From: JACVRW01 sp963820315
GTDB lineage: Bacteria > Actinomycetota > Thermoleophilia > Solirubrobacterales > Thermoleophilaceae
Direction: 5' to 3'
NCBI GenBank assembly: GCA_963820315.1
Contig: CAWFZK010000028.1
Span: 95,390-159,389 of the forward strand
DNA length: 64,000 nt
Both the position numbers and the translations under genes were made by a program. The notes beneath the pieces were generated by a model. It was given only the letters and a program-made list of their open reading frames with translations, had not been told where the DNA came from and made no database searches. The stretch's first letter is position 1, and the number at the start of each line of letters is the position of its first letter. Positions 26,613 to 35,916 of this stretch are shown here, piece by piece.

Positions 26613-27071
26613 TCAGGCGGTGCCGACCGGCTCGCCGGAGGCGCTGCCGCTGTCGGCGAACTCGAAGCCGCCCGGCTGCACCGGCCCGGCCTCCACGCCA
26701 CGACCGAGCCCGGCGGCGGCGAGCGCGGACAGCAGCGCGCCGGCACCGCCCACGAGGAGGACGCCGTTGCGTGCGTCCCGCGGGATGCTCGGGCCGGCGG
26801 CGAGTGTCGCGCCCACGTCGACCGCGTCGCAGACGGCAGCCGCCGCGAGCCACTGCCGTGCACTGCCGTCGTCCCGGGCCAGCGCCTGGATCCCGCCGAG
26901 CCCGACCGTCAGGTCGCGCGCGCCGACCGCGCGCGCGAGCAGCTGTGCGCCGGGGAGCCGAGCCTGCTTGCCGATCCAGAGCTGCTCCATGAGCTGCGGC
27001 TTCGATATGAAGGCGACGCCGAAGAGGAAGCGGCCGAATGAGATGACGAGCCCGAGGATGCGCATGCGCAA
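26613..27071 (-). CDS. Small predicted membrane protein
   Basis: A 152-aa protein with an N-terminal hydrophobic segment (LGLVISFGRFLFGVAFI), a polar middle (GARDLTVGLGGIQALARDD) and a second pair of hydrophobic stretches (WLAAAAVCDAVDVGATLAAG; GVLLVGGAGALLSALAAAGL). The organisation resembles DUF4267-type proteins, but I cannot confirm it. It lies 29 bp downstream of the histidine kinase gene on the same strand, so it may be cotranscribed. Function unknown. Confidence 0.65.
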   Translation of the reverse strand: MRMRILGLVISFGRFLFGVAFISKPQLMEQLWIGKQARLPGAQLLARAVGARDLTVGLGGIQALARDDGSARQWLAAAAVCDAVDVGATLAAGPSIPRDARNGVLLVGGAGALLSALAAAGLGRGVEAGPVQPGGFEFADSGSASGEPVGTA

Positions 27072-27100
27072 CTGTCTACCAGAGGTCCGCCCGGCGTGAT

Positions 27101-28510
27101 TCAGTCGACGGGGATCTCGACGTGCAGGCGCGTCCCCTTGCCGGCGGGGCTGTCAACGGACAGCGTGCCGTCGAGCGCCGCGACGCGGTCCGCAAGCCCG
27201 CGCAGGCCGGAGCCACGGACGGCGTCGGCGCCGCCGATGCCGTCGTCGCTGATGTCGACCGTGACCAGTCCGGCGCTTCGCCGGACCGCGACCGTGGCCT
27301 CGCTCGCCTGGGCGTACTTCGCGACGTTCGTGAGCCCCTCGGCGACGACGTAGTAGGCGGCGATCTCGACGGGCCCCGGCAGCCGCTCGGCGCCGTCGGT
27401 GTCGATGCTCACCGGCACGGAGGCGCGTGCCGCAAGTGCGCTGAGCGCGGGCTCGAGCCCGCGCTCGGTCAGCACCGCGGGGTGGATCCCGCGCGCGAGC
27501 TCGCGCAGCTCACCGAGACTCGTCCCCAGCTCGGCCTGCGCGCGGTCGAGGAGAGCGGCCGCCTCGGCGTCCGCGTCGACGCGCTTGCGCGCCTGCGCCA
27601 GCAGCGCCGCGATGCCCACCAGCCGGGACTGGGCGCCGTCGTGGAGGTCGCGCTCGAGCCGCCTGCGCTCGGCGTCGCCCGCCTCGACGAGTCGCGCGCG
27701 CGATGCGCGCAGCTCCTCGAGGCGGGCCAGCAGCTCGGCGTCGAGGCGCGCCACGTGACTGCGCAGCAGCCCCGCCAGGAACGCGAATGGGAGCAGCGCC
27801 AGTGCGATGTTGGCGGCCCAGGTGAGGGGGTCGCCGGGGCTGGCCGTGGCGGTGGCCGCGGTCGCGAGCAGGAACGTGATCAGGCCGCAGGCGTAGACGG
27901 GCGTCAGCTGGAGGCGTTCGAGCGGCGGGGTTCGCCGCCAGCGCAGCGTCAGCCGGACCAGCACCACCAGGAACAGCGCCACGTAGGCGAGCGCCTGAAG
28001 GCCAAGCAGGACGTCGGCGAGGCCCTCGTCGCGCTCGATCAGGAGCACGTTGTCGGGGCAGTCGTCGCAGCCGAGGTCCCCCGGCCCGGCGACCAGCATG
28101 GCCGGGATCGAGCCCAGCGTGAAGATCAGGTAGCCCGCGATCACGATCGCGCGATCGCGCCCCGGCGCGAGCCTGCCCGACGGGAAGGCCATCACCAGCT
28201 GCAGGAACACGGCGCCCCAGAGGCCGCCCACGATCAACCCGACCGTGTAGAGGAGCGGCGAGATGGAGAGGTTCAGCGCAGCGACGCCATACGCGAACCC
28301 GAGCACCACCATCAGCGCACCGGTGCGGCTCTCAGGGCGCCGGCGCCAGGCGAACAGGCCCGTGCCGACGAAGCTCCAGATCACGAGCGGCCCGAAGACA
28401 GCCCACACCGCGTCCGCGTCCTCGCGGTCGCTGGTCAGAACCAGAGCGATCACACCTGCGCCCCAGACCAGTGCCGCCAGGACAATGGTGCGCATGCGCG
28501 CGGGGGTCAT
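27101..28510 (-). CDS. Membrane sensor histidine kinase, NarL/LiaS class
   Basis: A 469-aa histidine kinase. The N-terminal half has about eight hydrophobic segments. The HisKA_3 dimerisation domain carries the phosphoacceptor His in LERDLHDGAQSRLVGI, and the GHKL ATPase domain has AEGLTNVAKYAQA (N box), VDISDDGIGGAD (G1) and GSGLRGLADRVAALDG (G2). Such kinases signal to NarL/FixJ response regulators. None is adjacent, but four lie about 10 kb downstream (37.0-39.7 kb). The start MTPARMRT was chosen because the upstream in-frame sequence is Arg-rich noise. Confidence 0.9.
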   Translation of the reverse strand: MTPARMRTIVLAALVWGAGVIALVLTSDREDADAVWAVFGPLVIWSFVGTGLFAWRRRPESRTGALMVVLGFAYGVAALNLSISPLLYTVGLIVGGLWGAVFLQLVMAFPSGRLAPGRDRAIVIAGYLIFTLGSIPAMLVAGPGDLGCDDCPDNVLLIERDEGLADVLLGLQALAYVALFLVVLVRLTLRWRRTPPLERLQLTPVYACGLITFLLATAATATASPGDPLTWAANIALALLPFAFLAGLLRSHVARLDAELLARLEELRASRARLVEAGDAERRRLERDLHDGAQSRLVGIAALLAQARKRVDADAEAAALLDRAQAELGTSLGELRELARGIHPAVLTERGLEPALSALAARASVPVSIDTDGAERLPGPVEIAAYYVVAEGLTNVAKYAQASEATVAVRRSAGLVTVDISDDGIGGADAVRGSGLRGLADRVAALDGTLSVDSPAGKGTRLHVEIPVD

Positions 28511-28556
28511 GGCGCGATCCTCCCCGCGCGGCCGCGCGCTGGCAAGGCCCGCCGCG

Positions 28557-29321
28557 CTAGCCGAAGAAGCGCCGCAGCACGGCGGCCATCGTCGCCGCAT
28601 CCACCACGTGCCCCTGTCCCGCCAGGGTCATGCGCTCGGCGTTCGGGATGCTCGCCGCGACCGCGTCGGCCGACGCCTCGAAGAAGCCAGGGCCTCCACC
28701 CGAAGCGACCAGCGTCGGCTGGGCGATCGTCGTCAGCCGAGTGAGCGGCGGCGGGCCGTAGAGCGCGGCGTCGTAGGCGAGCGTGTGCGCGAGGGCCTCA
28801 AGCCCCGGCCAGTGGCGAGAGCTGCGCGCTCCGGCGATCTGGTCATCCGAGGAGCCCGCGAGCCGCATGAAGAGCTCGACCGCCTCGCCACGCCGTCCCT
28901 CGCCGAGCGCCGCATCGAGCCTTTCCCTGTACTCGCCGAAGCGCTCGGGGGCGCCGTCCGAGGTGTCGTACGGAACGTCGTAGACCGCGAGCCGATCGAT
29001 CGGGAGACCGGCCAGCGCGGCCTCGAGAGCGAACATCGCTCCGGACGAGACCCCGTAGACGTGCGCGCGGCCGCCCGCCTCGGCGATGAGCGCGGCGAGG
29101 TCCTCGATCTCGCGCTCCACGGCATACGGCGGGGTGTCGCCACTCGCGCCGCGACCCCGGCGGGAGTAGTTGTAGGTCGCGAAGCCGCTCGCGAGCTCGG
29201 TGGCGAGCGGCGCGTTCTCCGATCCGTCGTCGAGACCGCCGCCGACCAGGATCAGGGCGGGACCGCTCCCGCGGCGCTCGTACGCGATCGCCGTGCCGTC
29301 CTTCGAGGTCACCGTGCTCAT
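28557..29321 (-). CDS. Alpha/beta hydrolase
   Basis: A 254-aa alpha/beta hydrolase. The oxyanion region is ALILVGGGLDDGSENAPLA, the nucleophile elbow is YGVSSGAM (Ser) and the C-terminal catalytic His is in LAGQGHVVDAATM. The YSRRGRGASGDTPPY segment after strand 4 is typical of the RsbQ-like/haloperoxidase-like group. Divergent from the FUSC gene at 29398 and 46 bp upstream of the kinase gene on the same strand. Substrate unknown. Confidence 0.87.
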   Translation of the reverse strand: MSTVTSKDGTAIAYERRGSGPALILVGGGLDDGSENAPLATELASGFATYNYSRRGRGASGDTPPYAVEREIEDLAALIAEAGGRAHVYGVSSGAMFALEAALAGLPIDRLAVYDVPYDTSDGAPERFGEYRERLDAALGEGRRGEAVELFMRLAGSSDDQIAGARSSRHWPGLEALAHTLAYDAALYGPPPLTRLTTIAQPTLVASGGGPGFFEASADAVAASIPNAERMTLAGQGHVVDAATMAAVLRRFFG

Positions 29322-29397
29322 GCGCCTCCTTCCTACCAGGGTCTCCTTGACTCCGGAACGGCTCGCGCGTACGGTCGGACCGTTGCCGGCTGAGGGG

Positions 29398-30483
29398 ATG
29401 TGGACTGAGGCGTTCCGCGTCCAACGGCGCGGCGTCAACGTGCTCGCCGGCCTTGCGGGTGCGGTTGCCGCCTGCGGCCCGCTGGCGCTCGGCATAGCCC
29501 TCGACGAGCCCGCCATCGGCGTGACCGCGAGCTTCGGCGGCCTCAACGGCAGCCTCGGAGTGCCTCGCGGGCCCCTGCGGGAGCGATTGGGCTGGGGCGC
29601 AGCCGCCGGGTTCGGATGCTGCGTGTCGGCCGTTCTTGCAACAGCGGTCCAGGACAGCGTGGCGCTGTCGGTCGTGGCTGCCTTCGCGATCGTCTGGCTG
29701 TCCGCCTTCCTGCGCACCTTCGGCGTCAGCGGCGGGCTGACCGGCTTCGTGATCGGTGCGATCTTCGTGATCTTCAACGGCATTCCGGCGGGCCCGCTGA
29801 ACGTCGCCGACCGCGGGCTGTGGTTCGCGCTGGGAACGCTCGTCGGAGTGCTGCTCATGGTCGCCGCCTACGCCCGCGACGCTCCCGCGCCGAGCCCGGA
29901 CGCGCCGCCGCTGAGGGCGCTGCTCGCTCCCGGCGCACGGCAGCTGCGGGACGCGATCAGCAGCGACAGGCTCCTGCGCGCGCACGCGCTGCGGATCGCG
30001 TCGATCGTCGCGGCGACCACCCTCCTCTACCAGCTGCTGGGCCTCCAGCACGGCTACTGGGTCCCGCTCACGGTGCTGGCGGTGCTGCAACCGGGGGAGC
30101 ACGCGAGCGGCGTGCGGGCGATCCAGCGAGCAATCGGCACGCTCGTCGGAACCGCAGTGATCGCCGTGTTCACGGTCGCGGTCGGCGCCCAGTGGCTGAT
30201 GATCTCAGGGCAGGGCGTGGCCGCCTTCGGCCTCTTCGCGCTGCACTCGCGCGGCTACTTCTGGCTGGTCGTGATGCTCACGCCGACGGTCCTGCTCACG
30301 GTCAGCGCGGTCGACTATCAGGGCGACGCCGTGGCGCTCGAGCGCGCCGCCTGGAGCGGGCTCGGGATCCTCGTGGGGCTCGCCGTCGCGGAGGTGCTGT
30401 GGCGGCTCTCAGAGCACCGCCCACCACCCGCGCTGACCCTCCGCGTTCGGCGGGCGCCTCGATCGCGGGGTCAGCGGCCCTGA
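29398..30483 (+). CDS. FUSC-like integral membrane protein (aromatic-acid exporter family)
   Basis: A 361-aa membrane protein with two halves of hydrophobic helices separated by a polar loop of about 50 residues (ARDAPAPSPDAPPLRALLAP). The second half contains LQHGYWVPLTVLAVLQPGEH and RAIQRAIGTLVGTAVIAVF, the FUSC-family core found in aromatic-acid and drug efflux proteins such as AaeB. The start ATG at 29398 was chosen because hydrophobic sequence begins about 18 residues later; upstream sequence is antisense to the hydrolase gene. The 3' end overlaps a convergent SnoaL-like gene by 13 bp. Confidence 0.8.
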   Translation: MWTEAFRVQRRGVNVLAGLAGAVAACGPLALGIALDEPAIGVTASFGGLNGSLGVPRGPLRERLGWGAAAGFGCCVSAVLATAVQDSVALSVVAAFAIVWLSAFLRTFGVSGGLTGFVIGAIFVIFNGIPAGPLNVADRGLWFALGTLVGVLLMVAAYARDAPAPSPDAPPLRALLAPGARQLRDAISSDRLLRAHALRIASIVAATTLLYQLLGLQHGYWVPLTVLAVLQPGEHASGVRAIQRAIGTLVGTAVIAVFTVAVGAQWLMISGQGVAAFGLFALHSRGYFWLVVMLTPTVLLTVSAVDYQGDAVALERAAWSGLGILVGLAVAEVLWRLSEHRPPPALTLRVRRAPRSRGQRP

Positions 30484-30866
30484 CCCGCCGCGGCCAGCGC
30501 CTCCGCCTCGGTGCGAAAGCTCAGAACCCGCATCAGCTCGTCTTCGTGGATGAAGAACGCCGAGTAGTACGGGGCATGGATCTCGACGCCGCTGCCGCCG
30601 CCGCGGGCATGGAAGACGCCGGCCACCAGCACCTCGTCGCCGAGGTCGCGGTACTCCCGTATCTCCAGGTTGAGGACCTGCCAGACGTCCGCGTCCCGGA
30701 AGTAGCTCTCGAGCCCGTCGATCCCGTGGTAGACCGTCGACTGGACCGCCCCGGTCCACGTGATCCACTCGAAGTCCTCCGCGATCATCTCGGCCAGCGC
30801 GGGCACGTCCCGGCGGTTGAACGCGGCCACCACCGTCTTCGCGAACGCGACATTCTCCTGCGACAT
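30471..30866 (-). CDS. SnoaL-like (NTF2-fold) protein
   Basis: A 131-aa protein of the NTF2-like superfamily: MSQENVAFAKTVVAAFNRRD start, ALAEMIAEDFEWITW, YHGIDGLESYFRD, and EIHAPYYSAFFIHEDELMRV before the C-terminal strand. These domains form small cavities that bind or isomerise ligands, or serve as hypothetical enzymes. A second member lies at 59616-59999. No catalytic Asp pair can be assigned. The 3' end overlaps the FUSC gene. Confidence 0.85.
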   Translation of the reverse strand: MSQENVAFAKTVVAAFNRRDVPALAEMIAEDFEWITWTGAVQSTVYHGIDGLESYFRDADVWQVLNLEIREYRDLGDEVLVAGVFHARGGGSGVEIHAPYYSAFFIHEDELMRVLSFRTEAEALAAAGQGR

Positions 30867-30901
30867 CGCCTGTCCAGTATCCCGCGAACCCGTCCGCGGG
30901 C

Positions 30902-31376
30902 CTAGTCGCCGTACGGGATCAGGTCGCTGTTGTCGATTCGCCAGCGGCCGTCGACCCTCACCATCGCGAGGTGGCCGCTGCCGGCGAGCGGGCCGCTCCC
31001 CTCGGCAACCCGGACGCGGGCGCGAGTGGAACTCGCGCGCAGAACCTCGACGACGAGGTCGCGCCGCAGCCTTCGCACGGTGGCGGGGTAGTTCTCGACC
31101 TCGTCCGCGATGAGCGTGGGGCAGTCGGGGAAGTCGGGGCCCGACGACGAGTTGAAGCCCGCGAGCAGGCGCTCGCGGCCGCGCGGGGTGGCGAACCGGC
31201 AGGCACGCCGGTAGTTGTGGTGCCTCACCGCCGCATACACAGCGGTCCTCACCGTTCGCTCGACCGCGCTTACGCGATCGCCCTGCGCGGGCTGACCGGC
31301 TCCGCCCGCGACCGCGGCGCCCGCACCCAACGGCGCCGACAAGAAGAAGAAGCGCGATCCCTCGCGTGACCACCAC
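30902..31376 (-). CDS. Putative lipoprotein of unknown function, frameshifted (+1 near 31300-31330)
   Basis: Starting from GTG codons at 31371-31376 a lipoprotein signal is read (VVVTRGIALLLLVGAVGC), 2 bp after the M20 peptidase stop. The globular part (QPAQGDRVSAVERTVRTAVY, then ACRFATPRGRERLLAGF, CPTLIADEVENYPATV, VRVDGRWRIDNSDLIPYGD) is in another frame. One inserted base in the GC-rich stretch after the lipobox reconciles them, and the total is 3n+1 nt. The mature domain has the look of a secreted SnoaL/NTF2-like fold and two Cys. Role unknown. Confidence 0.65.
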
Positions 31377-31378
31377 GC

Positions 31379-32554
31379 TCAGTGCATGGTTTCCCCGGCG
31401 AACAGCGCATAAACCGCCGCGCAGCGGCGCATGGCCGCCTCCTCGATGAACTCGTTCGGTCCGTGCGCGACCTCGAGCGCCCCGCCGCCGTATCCGAAGG
31501 CCGGGATGCCGAGCTGCGAGTACCAGCGCGTGTCGAGCACGCCCGGGCACAGCTCGAAGCGCTCGCCGCTTCCCTCGACGGCGTCCACGCAGCGGGCAAG
31601 CGCGCGGGCCGCCGGGTCGTTCGCGTCCGTACTGCCGGAGGGCTGCTCCTGCAGCACCTCGATGTCGACCTCGGCGCCGGCGGCCGCGGCCGCCTCGCTG
31701 ATCATGCTCGTGAGCCGTGTCAGCTCCGCGCCGAGCTCCTCCTCGGGGTTGAAGCGGCGATCCACGGAGAACCAGGCTGAGCCGGGCACGACGTTGAAGC
31801 CCGCGCCGGCGCCGGCCTGCCCGCCCACGACCAGCATCGAGCGCTGCTCGAGCAGCTCGTGCGAGAGCCTGGTCAGCGGCTCGGCGATGCGGACCATGTG
31901 CTCGAAGGCGTTGATGCCGTCGTGCACGTATCCGACATGGGCCTCGCGGCCGGCGACCTGCACGCGCAGCGTGATGGCGCCGCGCCACGCATGCCAGATC
32001 ACGCCTCCCGTCGGCTCCGCGGTGAGCATCGCGACGGCCTCCGGATCGATCAGCCCCGCCTCGCGCAGGTGCCCGGAGCCGGCGGTGCTGCCGGTCTCCT
32101 CGTCGCAGACGAGGTGAAGGACGATGCTGCGCTCACCGAGCAGGCCGAGCTCGCGAGCGGCCGCCGCGCCGTAGATCATCGAGACCAGGCCGCCCTTCAT
32201 GTCGGCGCTGCCGCGCCCGATGATCCTGCCGTCGCGTCGCTCGGGCTCGAACTGGGACGGGTGCTGGGCCGGGACGACGTCGAAGTGCCCGTGGTAGTAG
32301 ACGAGCTCCGGCCCGTCACCCACGCTCCCGCGCACGATCGCCGGCCCTTCGAGGCTCCCCGCCGGCGGCAGCTCGATCAGCTCGGGCGCGAAGCCGAGCC
32401 GGTCCAGCTCGTCGCGCAGCAGAGCCGCACAGCGCCCGAGCTCACGCCCCGGCGGGTTCTCGGTGGGCACTCGCACGAGCCGCTCGAGCAGCGCCGCCAT
32501 CTCCTCGGCGCGGCCGTCGAGCCAGGCCTGCACGTCGGCGCTGCGATCGGTCAC
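31379..32554 (-). CDS. M20-family metallopeptidase (ArgE/DapE/CPG2-like)
   Basis: Zinc amidohydrolase of 391 aa. Metal-binding motifs are YYHGHFDVVP (His and Asp), GRGSADMKGG (bridging Asp) and CDEETGSTAG (catalytic and metal Glu), with the dimerisation domain inserted in the middle and a final His in LEVAHGPNEFIEE. The GTG start at 32554 has GGAGAGGAT upstream. Members deacylate N-acyl amino acids or cleave small peptides; this one cannot be pinned to ArgE or DapE because no arginine or lysine genes adjoin. Divergent from an MFS gene. Confidence 0.9.
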   Translation of the reverse strand: MTDRSADVQAWLDGRAEEMAALLERLVRVPTENPPGRELGRCAALLRDELDRLGFAPELIELPPAGSLEGPAIVRGSVGDGPELVYYHGHFDVVPAQHPSQFEPERRDGRIIGRGSADMKGGLVSMIYGAAAARELGLLGERSIVLHLVCDEETGSTAGSGHLREAGLIDPEAVAMLTAEPTGGVIWHAWRGAITLRVQVAGREAHVGYVHDGINAFEHMVRIAEPLTRLSHELLEQRSMLVVGGQAGAGAGFNVVPGSAWFSVDRRFNPEEELGAELTRLTSMISEAAAAAGAEVDIEVLQEQPSGSTDANDPAARALARCVDAVEGSGERFELCPGVLDTRWYSQLGIPAFGYGGGALEVAHGPNEFIEEAAMRRCAAVYALFAGETMH

Positions 32555-32621
32555 ATCCTCTCCTCGCTGCTGGTGCGCCGGTGGCGCGCGGGCGGTCCAT
32601 AGGTGAGTATTGCCCTCGTCG

Positions 32622-34211
32622 ATGAACGAGGCGGCGAGCGCGGAGCCTGTTGGCGAAGGAGCGGGCGCTCCGCGCCTGGCAATCCTGCTGGCCGCGGCAA
32701 TGTTCGTGTTCGTCATCGACACGTCGTTCATGAACGTCTCGATCTCGGCGGTCGTGCGCGACCTCGACACGACGGTGAGCGGCGTCCAGGCCGCAGTCGC
32801 GATCGAGGCGCTCGTGTCCGCCGCCTTCATCCTGATCGGCAGCAAGGTCGGCGACCTCTTCGGGCGCAAGCGCGCCTACGTGGTCGGCCTGGTCCTCTAT
32901 GCGGTTGGAGCTCTGGCGATGGTGTTCGGCCAGGGGCTGGCGGCGATCATCATCTTCTGGGCCGTCATCGGCGGGCTGGGCGCCTCGCTCTACCTGCCGG
33001 CGATGCAATCGCTCATTCACGGCAACTTCGAGGGGGACGCCCAGACGAAGGTGTACGCCCTCGTCGGAGCCTCGGCCGCCATCGCCGCTGCCATAGGCCC
33101 GCTGCTGGGCGGCTTCCTCACCACGCTTCTGTCGTGGCGCGTCGGCTTCCTGATCGAGGCAATGATCATCGCCGTCGTCCTGCTCGGGAGCGGGCGCATT
33201 CGCGACGAGCCCTACACGGGCGAGCGCAGCGTCGACGGCGTCGGCGCGGTCCTGTCCGTCGTCGGAATGGGTGGCATCGTCCTCGGCGTCCTCGTCTGGC
33301 AGGAGGGCGGCGAGTCCGTGGCGGCCCTGCTCTTGCTGGGAATGGCGGCCCTGGGAGCCCTCGTGTACTGGCTCATCCGCCGGAAGCGCGAGGGCAAGCC
33401 CACCCTGCTGGATCCCTCCCTGTTCGCGTCGAAGCCGTTCAGCTTCGGGATCTTCCAGGGGATCCTCCAGCAGGTCGCGCTTGGGGGATTGCTGATCGCG
33501 CTGCCGATCTACCTGCAGCTCGTCCTGGGCTACAACGCGCTGCAGGCCGGCCTCTCGCTCGCGCCACTGTCGCTCACCATGTTCGGCGTGGCGCTGCTCG
33601 CCGGAAAGCGGGCCGGGAAGCGCCGCCCGAGCAAGCTCATCCGGGATGGATTCGCGCTGCTGGGGCTTGCACTCCTGATCCTGATTCCGATCGTCCCGAG
33701 CACCGACACGGGCTGGTACTTCGCCATTCCCTTGGTGCTGGCCGGATCGGGGCTCGGCCTGCTCGTGTCCCAGCTCAACGCCTACACGCTGTCGCCGATC
33801 TCGGAGGAGAGGGTCGGCGAGGCCGCCGGCGTCAACTCCGCAACCGGCTCCTTCGGACTGTCCTTCGGCCTGGCCTTCGCGGGGGCGATCATGCTCGCCA
33901 CGCTGTCGATCGCCTTCACCGAAAAGACGGAGGCCAGCCCGGTCCTGCCGCCGACCGAGAAGCAGCAGGTGGCGGACGTGCTGGAGGACGACGCTCAGGT
34001 GATGAGCGACGCGCAGCTCGTGCAGCTGCTGGAAGGTCAGCCGAGGGATGTCCAGGACGAGATCCTCAGCATCAACGAGGACGCGCGCTCGCTCGGCCTT
34101 CAGGTGGCGCTTGTCCTTCCGCTCCTCGCCGCCATCATCGGCCTGTTCAACTCGTTCCGGATGATGCGCCTCCCAGACCCCAGGCCGGCGGGCCCCGTCA
34201 CACCCCTGTGA
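32622..34211 (+). CDS. MFS efflux transporter, DHA2 (14-TMS) family
   Basis: A 529-aa multidrug-type transporter of the EmrB/QacA branch. Motif A is GSKVGDLFGRKRAYV after TM2; motif C-like sequence is GASAAIAAAIGPLLGGFL in TM5. About 14 hydrophobic segments are visible. Motif D-type VIDTSFMNVSISAVV occurs in TM1, as in DHA2 members. A long polar loop before the last helix (EKQQVADVLEDDAQVMSDAQ) is an unusual insertion of about 55 residues. The ATG at 32622 was preferred over an upstream TTG (32610). No regulator lies beside it, unlike the second DHA2 pump at 60.5 kb. Confidence 0.9.
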   Translation: MNEAASAEPVGEGAGAPRLAILLAAAMFVFVIDTSFMNVSISAVVRDLDTTVSGVQAAVAIEALVSAAFILIGSKVGDLFGRKRAYVVGLVLYAVGALAMVFGQGLAAIIIFWAVIGGLGASLYLPAMQSLIHGNFEGDAQTKVYALVGASAAIAAAIGPLLGGFLTTLLSWRVGFLIEAMIIAVVLLGSGRIRDEPYTGERSVDGVGAVLSVVGMGGIVLGVLVWQEGGESVAALLLLGMAALGALVYWLIRRKREGKPTLLDPSLFASKPFSFGIFQGILQQVALGGLLIALPIYLQLVLGYNALQAGLSLAPLSLTMFGVALLAGKRAGKRRPSKLIRDGFALLGLALLILIPIVPSTDTGWYFAIPLVLAGSGLGLLVSQLNAYTLSPISEERVGEAAGVNSATGSFGLSFGLAFAGAIMLATLSIAFTEKTEASPVLPPTEKQQVADVLEDDAQVMSDAQLVQLLEGQPRDVQDEILSINEDARSLGLQVALVLPLLAAIIGLFNSFRMMRLPDPRPAGPVTPL

Positions 34212-35190
34212 CGGTGACGATGACCTTGCCGCGGGCGCGCCCCTGCTCCAGGTAGCGGATCGCCTCCGGCAGCTCCGCGAGCGGGTAGGTCCTGTCGATG
34301 ACCGGCTCGAGCTCGCCGGCCTCGAGGCGCTCCTTGAGGAAGCGCAGGTCGTCCCTGCCGGGCGTCATGGTGAAGCTGACCAGTCGCTGGCTGACGAAGG
34401 GCGACAGCGCGACGGCCTTGAGAACGCGTCCGAGCGGCCCGACCCAGTGCCCGTCGGACTCGCCGCTGCTCAGGACGAGCGTCCCCTTCGGGCTGAGGAT
34501 GCGCCTGAGCTCCGACGGCGAAGCGGTCCCCGCCAGCTGGAAGATGACGTCGAAGCGCCGGGCTCCTTCGGTGAAGTCATCGCGCGTGTAGTCGATCACG
34601 TCGTGCGCGCCGAGCGAGCGCACCAGGTCCACGTTCCTCTCGCTGCAGACGCCCGTGACCTCGGCGCCGAGGAGCTTGGCGAGCTGGACGGCGAAGGTGC
34701 CGACGCCTCCGGACGCTCCGATGACGAGCACCCGCTGCCCGCGCTCGACCCGCCCGTGATCGCGCAGGCCCTGCAGCGCCGTCAGCGCGGCGAGAGGCAC
34801 GGCCGCCGCCTGCTCGAACGACAGGTTGCCCGGCTTCTCCACGAGCAGGTCCTCGGGCACGGCGGCGCGCTCGGCGAAAGCGCCGAACCCGCGCGCGAAC
34901 GAGTTCCCGAAGACCTCGTCGCCCGGCTGGAACGAGCTCACGTTCCTGCCGACGGCATCGACAGTCCCGGCCACGTCGGAGCCGAGCACGGTGTGCTTCG
35001 GCGCGCGCAGCCCCATCTGCAGGCGCGCGATCCGCGGGTCGCCTCGCAGCAGGTGCCAGTCTGCGGGGTTGACGGACGTCGCGTGGATGCGGACCAGCAC
35101 CTCGTCGTCCCCGGCCACGGGCTCGCCGACCTCCCTCAGCTCGAGCAACTCGTGGGGTGCCCCGTAGCTCTCCTGGACGACCGCCTTCAT
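34198..35190 (-). CDS. MDR-family NAD(P)-dependent quinone oxidoreductase-like dehydrogenase
   Basis: A 330-aa zinc-independent medium-chain dehydrogenase: substrate domain with SVNPADWHLLRGDPRIARL and LGSDVAGTVDAVG, nucleotide domain with VLVIGASGGVGTFAVQLAK, and the C-terminal EAIRYLEQGRARGKVIVTV. The structural and catalytic zinc Cys clusters of alcohol dehydrogenases are absent, which places it with quinone oxidoreductases. Its start lies 14 bp after the sortase gene and its end overlaps the MFS gene by 14 bp. Confidence 0.9.
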   Translation of the reverse strand: MKAVVQESYGAPHELLELREVGEPVAGDDEVLVRIHATSVNPADWHLLRGDPRIARLQMGLRAPKHTVLGSDVAGTVDAVGRNVSSFQPGDEVFGNSFARGFGAFAERAAVPEDLLVEKPGNLSFEQAAAVPLAALTALQGLRDHGRVERGQRVLVIGASGGVGTFAVQLAKLLGAEVTGVCSERNVDLVRSLGAHDVIDYTRDDFTEGARRFDVIFQLAGTASPSELRRILSPKGTLVLSSGESDGHWVGPLGRVLKAVALSPFVSQRLVSFTMTPGRDDLRFLKERLEAGELEPVIDRTYPLAELPEAIRYLEQGRARGKVIVTVTGV

Positions 35191-35204
35191 CTCGTCGCGC
35201 AGTA

Positions 35205-35916
35205 TTACGCCGGCCCAGCTTTGCGCCGGACGCGCACGCGCGCCGCATAGACGATCGTGTTGTCGACGTAGTGGCCGGTGGATGGATCGAAGTCGCCGGA
35301 GCAGGTGACCAGCCGCAGCGCTGCCACGCGGGTCGCTCCGAATACACGCCGCGTTGGGAATGCCGTCTTCGGCCAGCGCTCGAGCCCCTCCACCCGAAAT
35401 CGAACGACGCTGCCGTCGGCGCGCTCCACGGCGATCAGGTCGCGGCGGCGCAACTCGCGCAAGCGGTAGAAGACGGCCGGGCCGCTGAGTGGAGTCGACG
35501 TGCCCCACGATCACCGCCGGCCCGCGCTCGCCCGGCTCGCGGCCGGGCTCGAACCAGCCGGTTCGCGCGAAGTTGCGCGGCGTCTCCATCGTCCGGTCCG
35601 CGCGCCAGCCCCAGCGGCACGACGCGAGCCGAGACGCCGATGGCGGGAATGCGGAGCCGCTTGGGACGGGCGGCCTCACGCTCCACGACGTTGACCGGTC
35701 GGCGATCGGCGGGTGCGGCGCTCTGGCGCTCGGCAGCGAAGGCCCGCGTCCGGGAGCGGACGGCCCGGGGGCGGGTCGTCCGCGCCGCCCTCTCCCGACA
35801 GCACGATGCCTGCCAGGACCAGGACGGTGCCGACGACCAGCAGGAAGACCAGCGCCGCCGGCGTGAGCCGGCGGCGCTGGTTGCACTCGTTTCGGGCAGA
35901 GCGCCCTGTCGGTCAC
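35205..35916 (-). pseudogene. Sortase (class E/F-like), several frameshifts
   Basis: Remnants of one sortase are spread over all three frames: a basic N-terminus plus membrane anchor (RRRLTPAALVFLLVVGTVLV), an N-terminal catalytic-domain strand (PKRLRIPAIGVSARVVPLGL), the catalytic-His segment (GPAVIVGHVDS) and the C-terminal part with the catalytic Cys (VAALRLVTCSGDF) and TGHYVDNTIVYA. At least four 1-nt shifts between about 35,430 and 35,900 are needed to join them. The start GTG overlaps the TGA of the surface-protein gene. Either a badly sequenced functional gene or a decayed one; the final 85 residues are intact. Confidence 0.75.

Noticed and set aside
32622..34211. Frameshift in the first DHA2 pump, because of its long C-terminal polar insert
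   Set aside because: The frame is open and coding throughout, with a normal last transmembrane helix after the insert, so the insert appears genuine.
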